Shown here piece by piece: positions 44,750 through 51,480 of a stretch of DNA of 51,480 nucleotides (position 1 is its first letter; every line of letters begins with the position of its first letter). Source of the stretch: Candidatus Cloacimonadota bacterium (GTDB lineage Bacteria > Cloacimonadota > Cloacimonadia > Cloacimonadales > TCS61); NCBI GenBank assembly GCA_021735645.1, contig JAIPGP010000017.1, positions 1 through 51,480 of the forward strand, read 5' to 3'. The notes beneath the pieces were generated by a model that had not been told where the DNA came from, did not search any database, and was given only the letters and a program-made list of their open reading frames with translations. The translations under genes were made by a program, and so were the position numbers.

Positions 44750-46504
44750 TTATTTGCTTGCTTTTTTTAGCTCTTTGTATATTTTTTTGATCACCTTAAA
44801 ATTAACTTTATTTATAAATTCGCCTGGAGTCATGTCTTTATACTTTTTAAAATATGCCTCTGCATCCTCTTGAAGTGCAATTTCATCAAATATATTCTTT
44901 TCTTTTCCTTTTAATGATTTTACCCAACTTTTTAGATTATTACTATAGTCTCTTTTTTCATTCCCCTCTTCCCCATCTTCTCCTTTATAAGCCCCTATAT
45001 CTATTTTATTATTTGGCTTTTTGCATACTTCATTAACTCTTTCTTTAATATTGCCTTCTGGATTATCTTTTACAATGTAATAGAGCACTCTAATAATACC
45101 ATTTTCTCTTTGCTCTAAATGAGCATTTTTAATTACTTCTTCAAAATCCTTTGGCAACTCTTTATCAACATTATCCTCTCTCTTTGATCCTTCATTATCT
45201 TGCTGTCCATTCTGATTTTTTCCTGCTTTTTCAAATGCAGTGATTTCCCTCGTCAATAATGAATCCCTGCCTATATCCCCATTTTTCCTCAATTCATAAT
45301 TCAACATCTCATTAATGCACTTCTCATTCCATTGCCCTATTCCATCATAATTAAATATTGTTACGTATTTATCGGAATAAATATAAAATTCTTGGTTACA
45401 ATACATTAACCTCGTCTGCTCTGCTGGTATATGACTATTAGAGCCAGTTGCTTCTACATTTAATGCTTTGAACATCTCATCAAATTTTATACTGCACTCA
45501 TTAACTTTGAACTTAATATTATCCCTATATTGCAAATCAGTTGCATAATATAAATATTGATATCTTTTCTTAAAAAATATCGCCAGTTCCTTTATGTCTG
45601 TTAACCCTACAATAATATGTCCATCCTTATAGCTATATTTTCCAAATATGTAACTCTCAATTGCTTTAAAATCTGCTAATGATGATTTTTCATCAAATCT
45701 AATAAATCTTTTGAATGTCATTAGTTTCTCTATCTTTTTTATTATGTGGGGAGCAATTTCTAATGAGTTATCCGAAACCACATCTTTATTTCCATCTAAT
45801 GCCTGTAATTTATCACCTCCTAAATCCATTTGAATTTTTATTTTATCGAAAAGATATGTAACATTTTCATATCTTCTTTTTCTCCATCTTGATATACCAT
45901 ATTTAATATTACTATCTTTTATTCCATCTGATACTATAAAGTACATATCTTCTGTATTTTTCATCCTATTTTCTCTTAAATAATCAGTTAAATTCAAATC
46001 TTCTCTGTTCTCAATTTCAGATTTACCTTTCTCAAAGCACCTTTTAAAATTATTTAGATATTTTACATTATTTTGCCTTTTCATCGCTTCTTTCCCTAAT
46101 CTGATTACATCCCACCAATCTCTCATTGAATTAATAGTATCTATTAAAGCAAAATTGATTTCATCTTTAGTCCATCTTAAGCCTTCAAATTCAAATATTA
46201 TTCTTATCTTCAAAAGTTTATCTACTTCTTCTTTTGGCTCAATATTAAATTTACCCTTAACGCCTTCAATTCCCTCATATTCTGATATCTCTCTTTCTTC
46301 TTTGCTAATAACATCATTGATTAATACATCTATATAGTTATTAAGATAGATTATTAAAGGTATTATTTCTTTCCAATCATTCTTTAATTTTAACATGTAT
46401 GTTAAATCATCTTGTTTAACTATATCGTAATACTCCTGATATTTTTCAATTTCTTTTCTTACTGCATCAGTCGTTAATTGTGCTTCATAATTTTTACTAC
46501 TCAT
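44750..46504 (-). CDS. Large hypothetical protein, 584 residues
   Basis: No family is recognised. The protein is soluble, very rich in Lys, Glu, Asn and Tyr and mostly helical, with Trp-containing stretches (FEGLRWTKDEINFAL, MRDWWDVIRLG). The middle part has FKAIESYIFGKYSYKDGHIIVG. A low-complexity acidic/Asn linker is near residues 430-455. The C-terminal third is charged. The ATG at 46504 is used because GAGG is five bases upstream; an ATG three bases earlier is too close. It lies upstream of the replication module in more A+T-rich DNA, suggesting cargo of a mobile element. A defence or phage-interaction role is possible but unsupported by motifs. Confidence 0.6.
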   Translation of the reverse strand: MSSKNYEAQLTTDAVRKEIEKYQEYYDIVKQDDLTYMLKLKNDWKEIIPLIIYLNNYIDVLINDVISKEEREISEYEGIEGVKGKFNIEPKEEVDKLLKIRIIFEFEGLRWTKDEINFALIDTINSMRDWWDVIRLGKEAMKRQNNVKYLNNFKRCFEKGKSEIENREDLNLTDYLRENRMKNTEDMYFIVSDGIKDSNIKYGISRWRKRRYENVTYLFDKIKIQMDLGGDKLQALDGNKDVVSDNSLEIAPHIIKKIEKLMTFKRFIRFDEKSSLADFKAIESYIFGKYSYKDGHIIVGLTDIKELAIFFKKRYQYLYYATDLQYRDNIKFKVNECSIKFDEMFKALNVEATGSNSHIPAEQTRLMYCNQEFYIYSDKYVTIFNYDGIGQWNEKCINEMLNYELRKNGDIGRDSLLTREITAFEKAGKNQNGQQDNEGSKREDNVDKELPKDFEEVIKNAHLEQRENGIIRVLYYIVKDNPEGNIKERVNEVCKKPNNKIDIGAYKGEDGEEGNEKRDYSNNLKSWVKSLKGKEKNIFDEIALQEDAEAYFKKYKDMTPGEFINKVNFKVIKKIYKELKKASK

Positions 46505-46879
46505 CATATCCTCACATTAAAATAATCTTAATTCCAAACAACTTCACTCCAGAACTACCCCAACATTCACCTCGTCCACAACGTCCACTAAGTCCACAAA
46601 AATCAACCTCAAAAACCACAATCCGCATCATAAAAGTTAACCAGGTTCACCCTGTTCACTCCGTTCACAAAAAAATATCCCCCAAACCCAACATAATTCA
46701 ATAATTCAATCAAGTCCACAACGTCCACAAAAATCAATCCAAAACCACAAACCGCATCATCAAAGTTAACCAGGTTCACCATGTTCACTCCGTTCACAAA
46801 AAAATATCCCCCAACCTCCAACATAATTCAATAATTCACCAAATCCGCATGACCTCTAAGTCCATTATTAAAATCCTGA
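46505..46879. repeat. Non-coding tract: two-copy 130-base duplication built on period-9 units
   Basis: Copy A (46574-46708) and copy B (46714-46838) share the order: (GTCCACAAC)-type units, ACAAAAATCAA, CCGCATCAT, AAAGTTAACCAG, then GTTCACCCT/GTTCACTCC/GTTCAC units, a run of A, ATATCCCCCAA and ATAATTCAATAATTCA. Both halves contain period-9 runs. No gene is supported; apparent frames here are artefacts of the repeats. Confidence 0.75.
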
Positions 46880-48430
46880 TTATTCATTCTCATCAATCCT
46901 ATTCTGAATCTCCTGAGCTTCCTTTATTGCCTGATCAATCTGTTCTTGTGTCAATTCCTCCCTTATTATGTCTCTATTATTAGACGCTTCTTCAAATAAA
47001 TCCCCCGTTGAATTACTGCTGGCTAATAAGAACCACTTAAATGCTTCCTTATAATCTTGTATTACACCTTGTCCATTTTGATAATAATGACCTAAATTGT
47101 ATTGTGCTTCTGCTACTCCTTGTTCTGCCGCTAACCTATACCACTTCTTAGCTTCTTTATAATCCTGAATTACTCCTTGTCCGTTTTGATAACATATTCC
47201 TAAATTATATTGTGCATTTTCTTGTCCTTGTTCAGCAGCTAATTTATACCATTTAGCAGCTTCTTTATAATCCTGAATTACTCCTTGTCCGTCAATATAG
47301 CATCCTCCTAAACTGTATTGAGCTTCTGCTAAACCTTGCTCTGCAGCTAATTTATACCACTTTACTGCTTCTTTATAATCTTGATCAATCTCCTTCCCAT
47401 CTTCATAAAAAAATCCTAATAAATATTGTGCTTGCGCTAACCCCTGCTCTGATGCTAATCTAAACCATTTAATAGTTTCCTTAGAGTCTTGTATGTCTCC
47501 TTTTGCCACATAATAGCAAAATCCTAAATTAAATTGAGCTTGTGCATCTCCTTGCTCTGCAGCCAATTTATACCACTTAACTGCTTCCATGTAGTTTTGA
47601 TCTACCCCTTGTCCGAAATCATAGCAATATCCCAGTTTAAATTGAGCCTGTACATTTCCATTTTCTGCTGCTAATCTATACCACTTTACAGCTTCCATAT
47701 AGCTTTGATCTACCCCTTGTCCAATACTATAGGATTTCCCTAAAAAGTATTGCGCATCAGGGTATCCCTGCTCACCCGCTAATCTATACCACTTTACAGC
47801 TTCCATATAGCTTTGATCTACCCCTTGTCCAATACTATAGGATAGCCCTAAAAAGTATTGCGCATCAGGGTATCCCTGTTCACCCGCTAATCTATACCAC
47901 TTTACAGCTTCATTTTTATCTTGTATAACTCCTTCTCCATTATCATAACATAAACCTAAAAAATATTGTGCAGCAGGTTCTCCTTGCTCTGCTGCTAATC
48001 TATACCACTTCACAGCTTCCTCATAATCTTGTACAACTCCTGGCCCAATATCATAACAAATACCTAGAACTAATTGTGCAGCAGGTTCTCCTTGCTCTGC
48101 TGCTAATCTATACCACTTCACGGCTTCCTCATAATCTTGCTTTATTTCATCCCCATAATAATATAATTTTCCTAAACCCTTTTGTGCTGATGTGTTCCCT
48201 TTATCTGCGCTTAATTTATAATAATATATTGCTTTATCTATATCTTTAACAACTCCATCTCCATTCTCATAATTATAACCTAATAACCATAATTCACCAG
48301 CATCCATATTGGTAATATCTTCTTGATTTATTTGATTGCCTGTAATTTCATTTGAACTTGATTTTTCAGATGCAATCATTTTAATAATTATCAAACTCAA
48401 AATTATGATAATGATACCTATTTTCTTCAT
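46880..48430 (-). CDS. Exported Sel1-repeat protein
   Basis: A 516-residue protein with an N-terminal signal/anchor (MKKIGIIIIILSLIIIKMIA) followed by twelve Sel1-like repeats of 36 residues (AEQG..AQ..LG.CY..G.GV.QDY.EAVKWYRLA). Repeats 5 and 6 differ by a single residue (L to K after the G of YFLG), and their DNA is nearly identical, showing a recent unit duplication. Sel1 arrays form alpha-solenoids that bind other proteins, often in the periplasm. AAGGAG precedes the start. The gene follows the small membrane protein at 48445 by 14 bases, so the two are probably co-transcribed. Confidence 0.88.
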   Translation of the reverse strand: MKKIGIIIIILSLIIIKMIASEKSSSNEITGNQINQEDITNMDAGELWLLGYNYENGDGVVKDIDKAIYYYKLSADKGNTSAQKGLGKLYYYGDEIKQDYEEAVKWYRLAAEQGEPAAQLVLGICYDIGPGVVQDYEEAVKWYRLAAEQGEPAAQYFLGLCYDNGEGVIQDKNEAVKWYRLAGEQGYPDAQYFLGLSYSIGQGVDQSYMEAVKWYRLAGEQGYPDAQYFLGKSYSIGQGVDQSYMEAVKWYRLAAENGNVQAQFKLGYCYDFGQGVDQNYMEAVKWYKLAAEQGDAQAQFNLGFCYYVAKGDIQDSKETIKWFRLASEQGLAQAQYLLGFFYEDGKEIDQDYKEAVKWYKLAAEQGLAEAQYSLGGCYIDGQGVIQDYKEAAKWYKLAAEQGQENAQYNLGICYQNGQGVIQDYKEAKKWYRLAAEQGVAEAQYNLGHYYQNGQGVIQDYKEAFKWFLLASSNSTGDLFEEASNNRDIIREELTQEQIDQAIKEAQEIQNRIDENE

Positions 48431-48444
48431 TTTCTTACTCCTTA

Positions 48445-49032
48445 TTATTTAACTTCTCCCATATCATCCTTTAACAATTTATTTATTGATCCAACCAGAG
48501 TTTTTAACAACATTATCTCTGATATCAAAAATACCGTATGCACTGTAAATTCTATCCTAACCCCTAACTTATTTATCGTAAATGCGCTTATCAGCCCCAT
48601 TGCATTTAAGATGATAATTATAGCTATACATCCAATTATATTTTTTATACCCTTTTTTGTTGCTTCTATTTTATTTTCTTTTTTTAACCAGGCTTCTAAA
48701 TATTTTTTTCTAGTATTATCTTTGGATATTTTTTCTATGTGTTTTCTCTTATCTTCAATATTCATAACTTCAAAATCTAAAACTTCTTCGGAATTTATTG
48801 ACATTCCTTTATTTTGCAAAAATGCTATCATATAAGCGTCTATTGTTGATTTCAAACCTTGCAACTTGAATATTACAAAAACACCATAAATTGAAAATAG
48901 TGCAGCATTAGCCTGCAATAATGCACTAAAGAAATACAATGATGTTGAATTATTATAAAATTCATCTGGTAGATATCCCACAAAAAGCTCAATGATGCAC
49001 GCTATAATCATTATAATTATTAACAAGATCAT
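48445..49032 (-). CDS. Four-helix membrane protein of unknown function
   Basis: A 195-residue inner-membrane protein. Hydrophobic segments lie at about residues 2-20, 30-55, 128-150 and 160-178. Between the second and third is a charged cytoplasmic loop with KRKHIEKISKDNTRKKYLEAWLKKE. GGGGGATGG is just before the start. No family is recognised. It is upstream of, and probably co-transcribed with, the Sel1-repeat protein gene, so the two could form a membrane-periplasm pair. Confidence 0.6.
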   Translation of the reverse strand: MILLIIIMIIACIIELFVGYLPDEFYNNSTSLYFFSALLQANAALFSIYGVFVIFKLQGLKSTIDAYMIAFLQNKGMSINSEEVLDFEVMNIEDKRKHIEKISKDNTRKKYLEAWLKKENKIEATKKGIKNIIGCIAIIIILNAMGLISAFTINKLGVRIEFTVHTVFLISEIMLLKTLVGSINKLLKDDMGEVK

Positions 49033-49090
49033 CCATCCCCCAAATTACTTGATCTATCAATCATCGTTATCACTTGTTACCATCCATCAT

Positions 49091-49117
49091 GTCCATCCTG
49101 TCCATTTAGTCAATAAC
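49091..49117. repeat. Period-9 array
   Basis: Three units, GTCCATCCT, GTCCATTTA and GTCAATAAC, lie in the gap between two minus-strand genes. A similar run occurs at 49592-49618 (GTCCATACC, GTCTATACC, GACCATATT). Both belong to the GTCC/GGAC-type arrays seen elsewhere. Confidence 0.6.
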
Positions 49118-49214
49118 CTCTCTTTTCAAAATACTTCCCAATTCCCCACAAACATTTCACCCAGCCTCTCTTTTTGATTCCTCCTTAATTCTAATCCAGA
49201 CCAACCAATAGAGG

Positions 49215-49541
49215 TTAACTTTGATCTTTAGTTAATTTTAGTATCAATTCCTCTGTTTCTTTTCCAGTAAAATGATAAGCTTCAAGCAAATCTTTTTCAC
49301 TTATTCGGATAATAATGCCGTGAGTAATCATAACATTGTGATAAAATGTTGCGACTCGCTCATGAATTTCTTCTCCCATATGCTCTCCTGGCATATCACC
49401 TTCAACTTTGATAATCCAGGTTGAAGCATTTATCCGAACATGTTTATAACCTTCTAATCCCTCTTCAACACCTTTAATAAGACCTTCAATTCCATTTACA
49501 TAGTCATTGATTTCATAGCTAATTAGATAATACCCTTTCAT
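49215..49541 (-). CDS. Small protein resembling the SinR/Cas2/VapD ferredoxin-fold group
   Basis: A 108-residue protein. The N-terminal strand YYLISYEIND, a long helix, and STWIIKVEG at about residues 40-48 resemble small proteins of the SinR-like/Cas2-like group (YLISYDL...STWIVK). The rest (MGEEIHERVATFYHN, then GIIIRISEKDLLEAYHF) completes a plausible beta-alpha-beta-beta-alpha-beta fold. There is no CRISPR array or cas1 nearby. AAAGGAG precedes the start. Nuclease activity cannot be claimed; the match is at the level of pattern. Confidence 0.5.
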   Translation of the reverse strand: MKGYYLISYEINDYVNGIEGLIKGVEEGLEGYKHVRINASTWIIKVEGDMPGEHMGEEIHERVATFYHNVMITHGIIIRISEKDLLEAYHFTGKETEELILKLTKDQS

Positions 49542-49715
49542 AGGTTACTCCTTTAAATATTTTATCATTACCTTCTTTCTCCATCAATTTTGTCCATACC
49601 GTCTATACCGACCATATTATCATAACCTCATCTTTTATTGTTTTTCCTTTTAAGAATAAACCACACTATAAATTTCACTAGAAGTTTTTCTGCTCATCAT
49701 ACCCCAACTCAAGAT

Positions 49716-50528
49716 TTATAGCAACCTTCGCACAATACGGAAGCCTATACAGTTACGACCGGAGTTTGCGCATTCGTAACCTCGTCTCGCAACACGGCAC
49801 GAATGGGCATCGTTAGTCGAGCAGCCACCACGTATCACATGGTTAGCCCGAATTACATGTCCAATCGGGTTATTTACTGAGCTGGACTGAAAATAATTTT
49901 CCGAATACAAATCATAACACCATTCCCAAACATTTCCACTCATATCATAAATATCAAGCTGGTTTGGAAATTTAGTCCCAACTTCATGTCTTGGGCTATT
50001 CAATTCTCCACCAAACCAAGCATAATTTGACAGCATGATAGTAGTTCCACTATATTTATAATCATCTGTCCAGTTTATACCTCCGCGTGCTGCATACTCC
50101 CATTCTGCTTCTGTTGGCAATCTGTAACCATCTGCACTAAAATCACAGCTCCAGTCAGATTGATTGTAACAAGGTGTTAGTCCATACAGAATACTCAAAG
50201 TATTGCAATACTCTGCCGCATTAATCCAAGTTACGGAATAGACTGGGTAATTATCACCTACTCCGTGATTATTTGCCGGATTACTACCCATCACTGATTC
50301 ATATTCACCCTGCTTTACCTCATACTTTCCAATATAGAAACTGTTAATCGTAACTTCATGAACCGGTAATTCCTCATCACCTCCTTCATTAAAATGATCA
50401 CCCATTTCAAAACTTCCACCTTTAACAAATGCCATACCTTCGATTTCAAGGACTGATTCTGTTGTCTTATCCCCGCAACCAGTTAAAATAAATAAAACTG
50501 ATAATGCTCCAAATATAATCTTCTTCAT
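49716..50528 (-). CDS. Lipoprotein with formylglycine-generating-enzyme-like (SUMF1) domain
   Basis: A 270-residue protein with a lipobox LTGC at about residues 15-18. The FGE-sulfatase fold follows: MAFVKGGSFEMGD, HEVTINSFYIGKYEV, PVYSVTWINAAEYCN, YRLPTEAEWEYAARGG, DMSGNVWEW, and the closing HVIRGG with IGFRIVRR. The family includes sulfatase-activating enzymes but many bacterial members are non-catalytic. The paired Cys needed for formylglycine formation is not clearly present. ATG at 50528 is chosen for GGAGG and the lipobox; an upstream extension to 50582 has neither. Confidence 0.85.
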   Translation of the reverse strand: MKKIIFGALSVLFILTGCGDKTTESVLEIEGMAFVKGGSFEMGDHFNEGGDEELPVHEVTINSFYIGKYEVKQGEYESVMGSNPANNHGVGDNYPVYSVTWINAAEYCNTLSILYGLTPCYNQSDWSCDFSADGYRLPTEAEWEYAARGGINWTDDYKYSGTTIMLSNYAWFGGELNSPRHEVGTKFPNQLDIYDMSGNVWEWCYDLYSENYFQSSSVNNPIGHVIRANHVIRGGCSTNDAHSCRVARRGYECANSGRNCIGFRIVRRLL

Positions 50529-50640
50529 TTTCAACCTCCACTGTTCCCTGCTTATACAAGTATACTCTAATTTTTTATACACTTCAGTTTACTCTCTCAA
50601 TCTTGTCATGTATTATATCCTCCCATTCATATCTAAAATC

Positions 50641-51375
50641 TCATATCTTAGCTTTCATAGTCTCCACTTTATCAATCTCTTCCGGGATTGTCTCTTCTGG
50701 CAATTCATCCAAAGCTTTTTCAAGTATTTTCTCTAATTCCAATATTGTTTCAATATCATATATTGTAAGAGGTTCAATATATCTTCCGGTAATAAAAAAA
50801 ACTCTTTCTAATGCGTCATTATTGCTTAATGATTTTTTTGTATAATATTTTTGATATTCAAGAGTTAACTCATATTCATACTTTGTCTCTATATTGGCTT
50901 TACTCCCTTGCCACCCGATTTCTTTAGATTTAATGTAACTCTTCTCTTCATACATATTATATGAATAACATATCATCTCATCAGTTCCTATTTCTTCATC
51001 CCAGTTTATAATCATTCGCTTAAGTACTCCATTAAATTCTATTAGCTTCTCCCTGTTAAAATAAACTGATTTATGCAATGATAAGTCTTTCAATTGTATT
51101 TTATCTGAATTTTGTAATAGATCAATAGGACATATTAGTAGATAGTCTTCTCTTTCACTATTTATGCTGCTGTTTCTTGCAATAACAAATGCGAATCTAT
51201 TAGAAATGAAGCTTTCCTTTTCTGGCATTATCATCTTCAAATTCGATAATGCTTCTTCAGATTTATATGTAGCACCTATTTGAGGATCAAAAAACTTCAT
51301 GTTAGGTGAATAACTACATCCTGCCAAAATTATTCCCAGCAATAAAATTAAATGACTATCCGTATAGCTCCGCAT
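50641..51375 (-). CDS. Lipoprotein of unknown function
   Basis: A 244-residue protein with a signal peptide and lipobox LAGC (Cys at residue 20), so lipid-anchored. The mature part has no recognised domain; it is rich in Tyr, Glu and Lys and ends with an acidic helix (LEKILEKALDELPEETIPEE). The ATG at 51375 has GGAAT upstream. The last 105 bases of the window before it show no gene. Confidence 0.65.
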   Translation of the reverse strand: MRSYTDSHLILLLGIILAGCSYSPNMKFFDPQIGATYKSEEALSNLKMIMPEKESFISNRFAFVIARNSSINSEREDYLLICPIDLLQNSDKIQLKDLSLHKSVYFNREKLIEFNGVLKRMIINWDEEIGTDEMICYSYNMYEEKSYIKSKEIGWQGSKANIETKYEYELTLEYQKYYTKKSLSNNDALERVFFITGRYIEPLTIYDIETILELEKILEKALDELPEETIPEEIDKVETMKAKI

Positions 51376-51480
51376 AAGTAATTCCGCAAGAATTTGTACA
51401 AGCCGTAATTACTCTGTCTAATAACTCATTCTCATGAAATCTCCTATTCAACCTGTAGCAGAATTCATCAAGATATGACT

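Noticed and set aside
46609-46824. Minus-strand frame MLEVGGYFFVNGVNMVNLVN...
   Set aside because: It is a translation of the non-coding tandem repeats, with no ribosome site.

Overview
The window looks like chromosomal DNA of a Gram-negative, anaerobic FCB-group bacterium, most like Candidatus Cloacimonadota (WWE1). Three large secreted proteins carry type IX secretion (T9SS) C-terminal sorting domains of the form NNYPNPFNP...YN.KGQ...SSG.YLY.L...HKMILIK. Genes are tightly packed with AGGAGG-type ribosome sites. UGA is decoded as selenocysteine in at least one gene. The taxon is an inference from protein style; there is no rRNA in the window.

Layout. 1-3.4 kb: a T9SS-exported FG-GAP-like protein, a DtxR/MntR-type metalloregulator, a TfoX-C-like protein and a lone hypothetical gene. 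3.46-3.65 kb: an apparently gene-less structured transcript ending in a strong terminator. 3.7-7.6 kb: a housekeeping operon with divergent polysaccharide deacetylase, uppP, holA and era. 7.7-12.9 kb (minus): a membrane protein with a nuclease-like domain, then an operon with a heterodimeric ABC exporter and a class I glutamine amidotransferase. 12.9-19.2 kb: a decayed T9SS tail, a protein with an RNA-polymerase-alpha-CTD-like domain, a radical SAM/SPASM protein, a large T9SS protein interrupted by an in-frame amber codon, and a TerB-like protein. 19.2-23.1 kb (minus): a 1279-residue secreted mosaic protein with a dockerin-like pair. 23.4-26.7 kb: a TPR histidine kinase followed by a TPR paralogue that has lost the phospho-acceptor His and the ATPase domain.

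27.2-37.3 kb is one tightly spaced plus-strand operon. It starts with a selenocysteine-containing selD, whose true start lies upstream of an in-frame UGA that has a SECIS-like hairpin just after it. Then come a GH31 glycosidase, a transglutaminase-like exported protein and a four-gene corrinoid methyl-transfer cassette (URO-D-type methyltransferase, B12-binding protein, MetH-activation-like protein, MtaA-like URO-D protein), and a RarD/EamA transporter. Two PAS sensor proteins without an output domain follow.

From 40.6 kb to the end the DNA changes character. Everything is on the minus strand, it is mostly more A+T-rich, and many genes are unrecognised. A mobile-element replication module (three small proteins, an excisionase-like HTH, a P4/D5-type helicase and a CHC2-TOPRIM primase) sits behind a clear promoter with a palindromic operator and an A+T-rich repeat tract that could be an origin. 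No integrase or attachment site is visible. Beyond it are a 584-residue unknown protein, a Sel1-repeat protein with recently duplicated units, small membrane and cytosolic unknowns and two lipoproteins.

A recurring oddity is a set of short arrays with 8- or 9-base period (units built on GGAC/GTCC or similar) in many intergenic gaps. A related period-8 tract lies inside the primase gene, where it encodes a charged linker. The most interesting items for follow-up are the corrinoid cassette, the UGA-containing selD, the truncated kinase partner, the period-8/9 arrays, and the possible RNA switch over the primase start codon.
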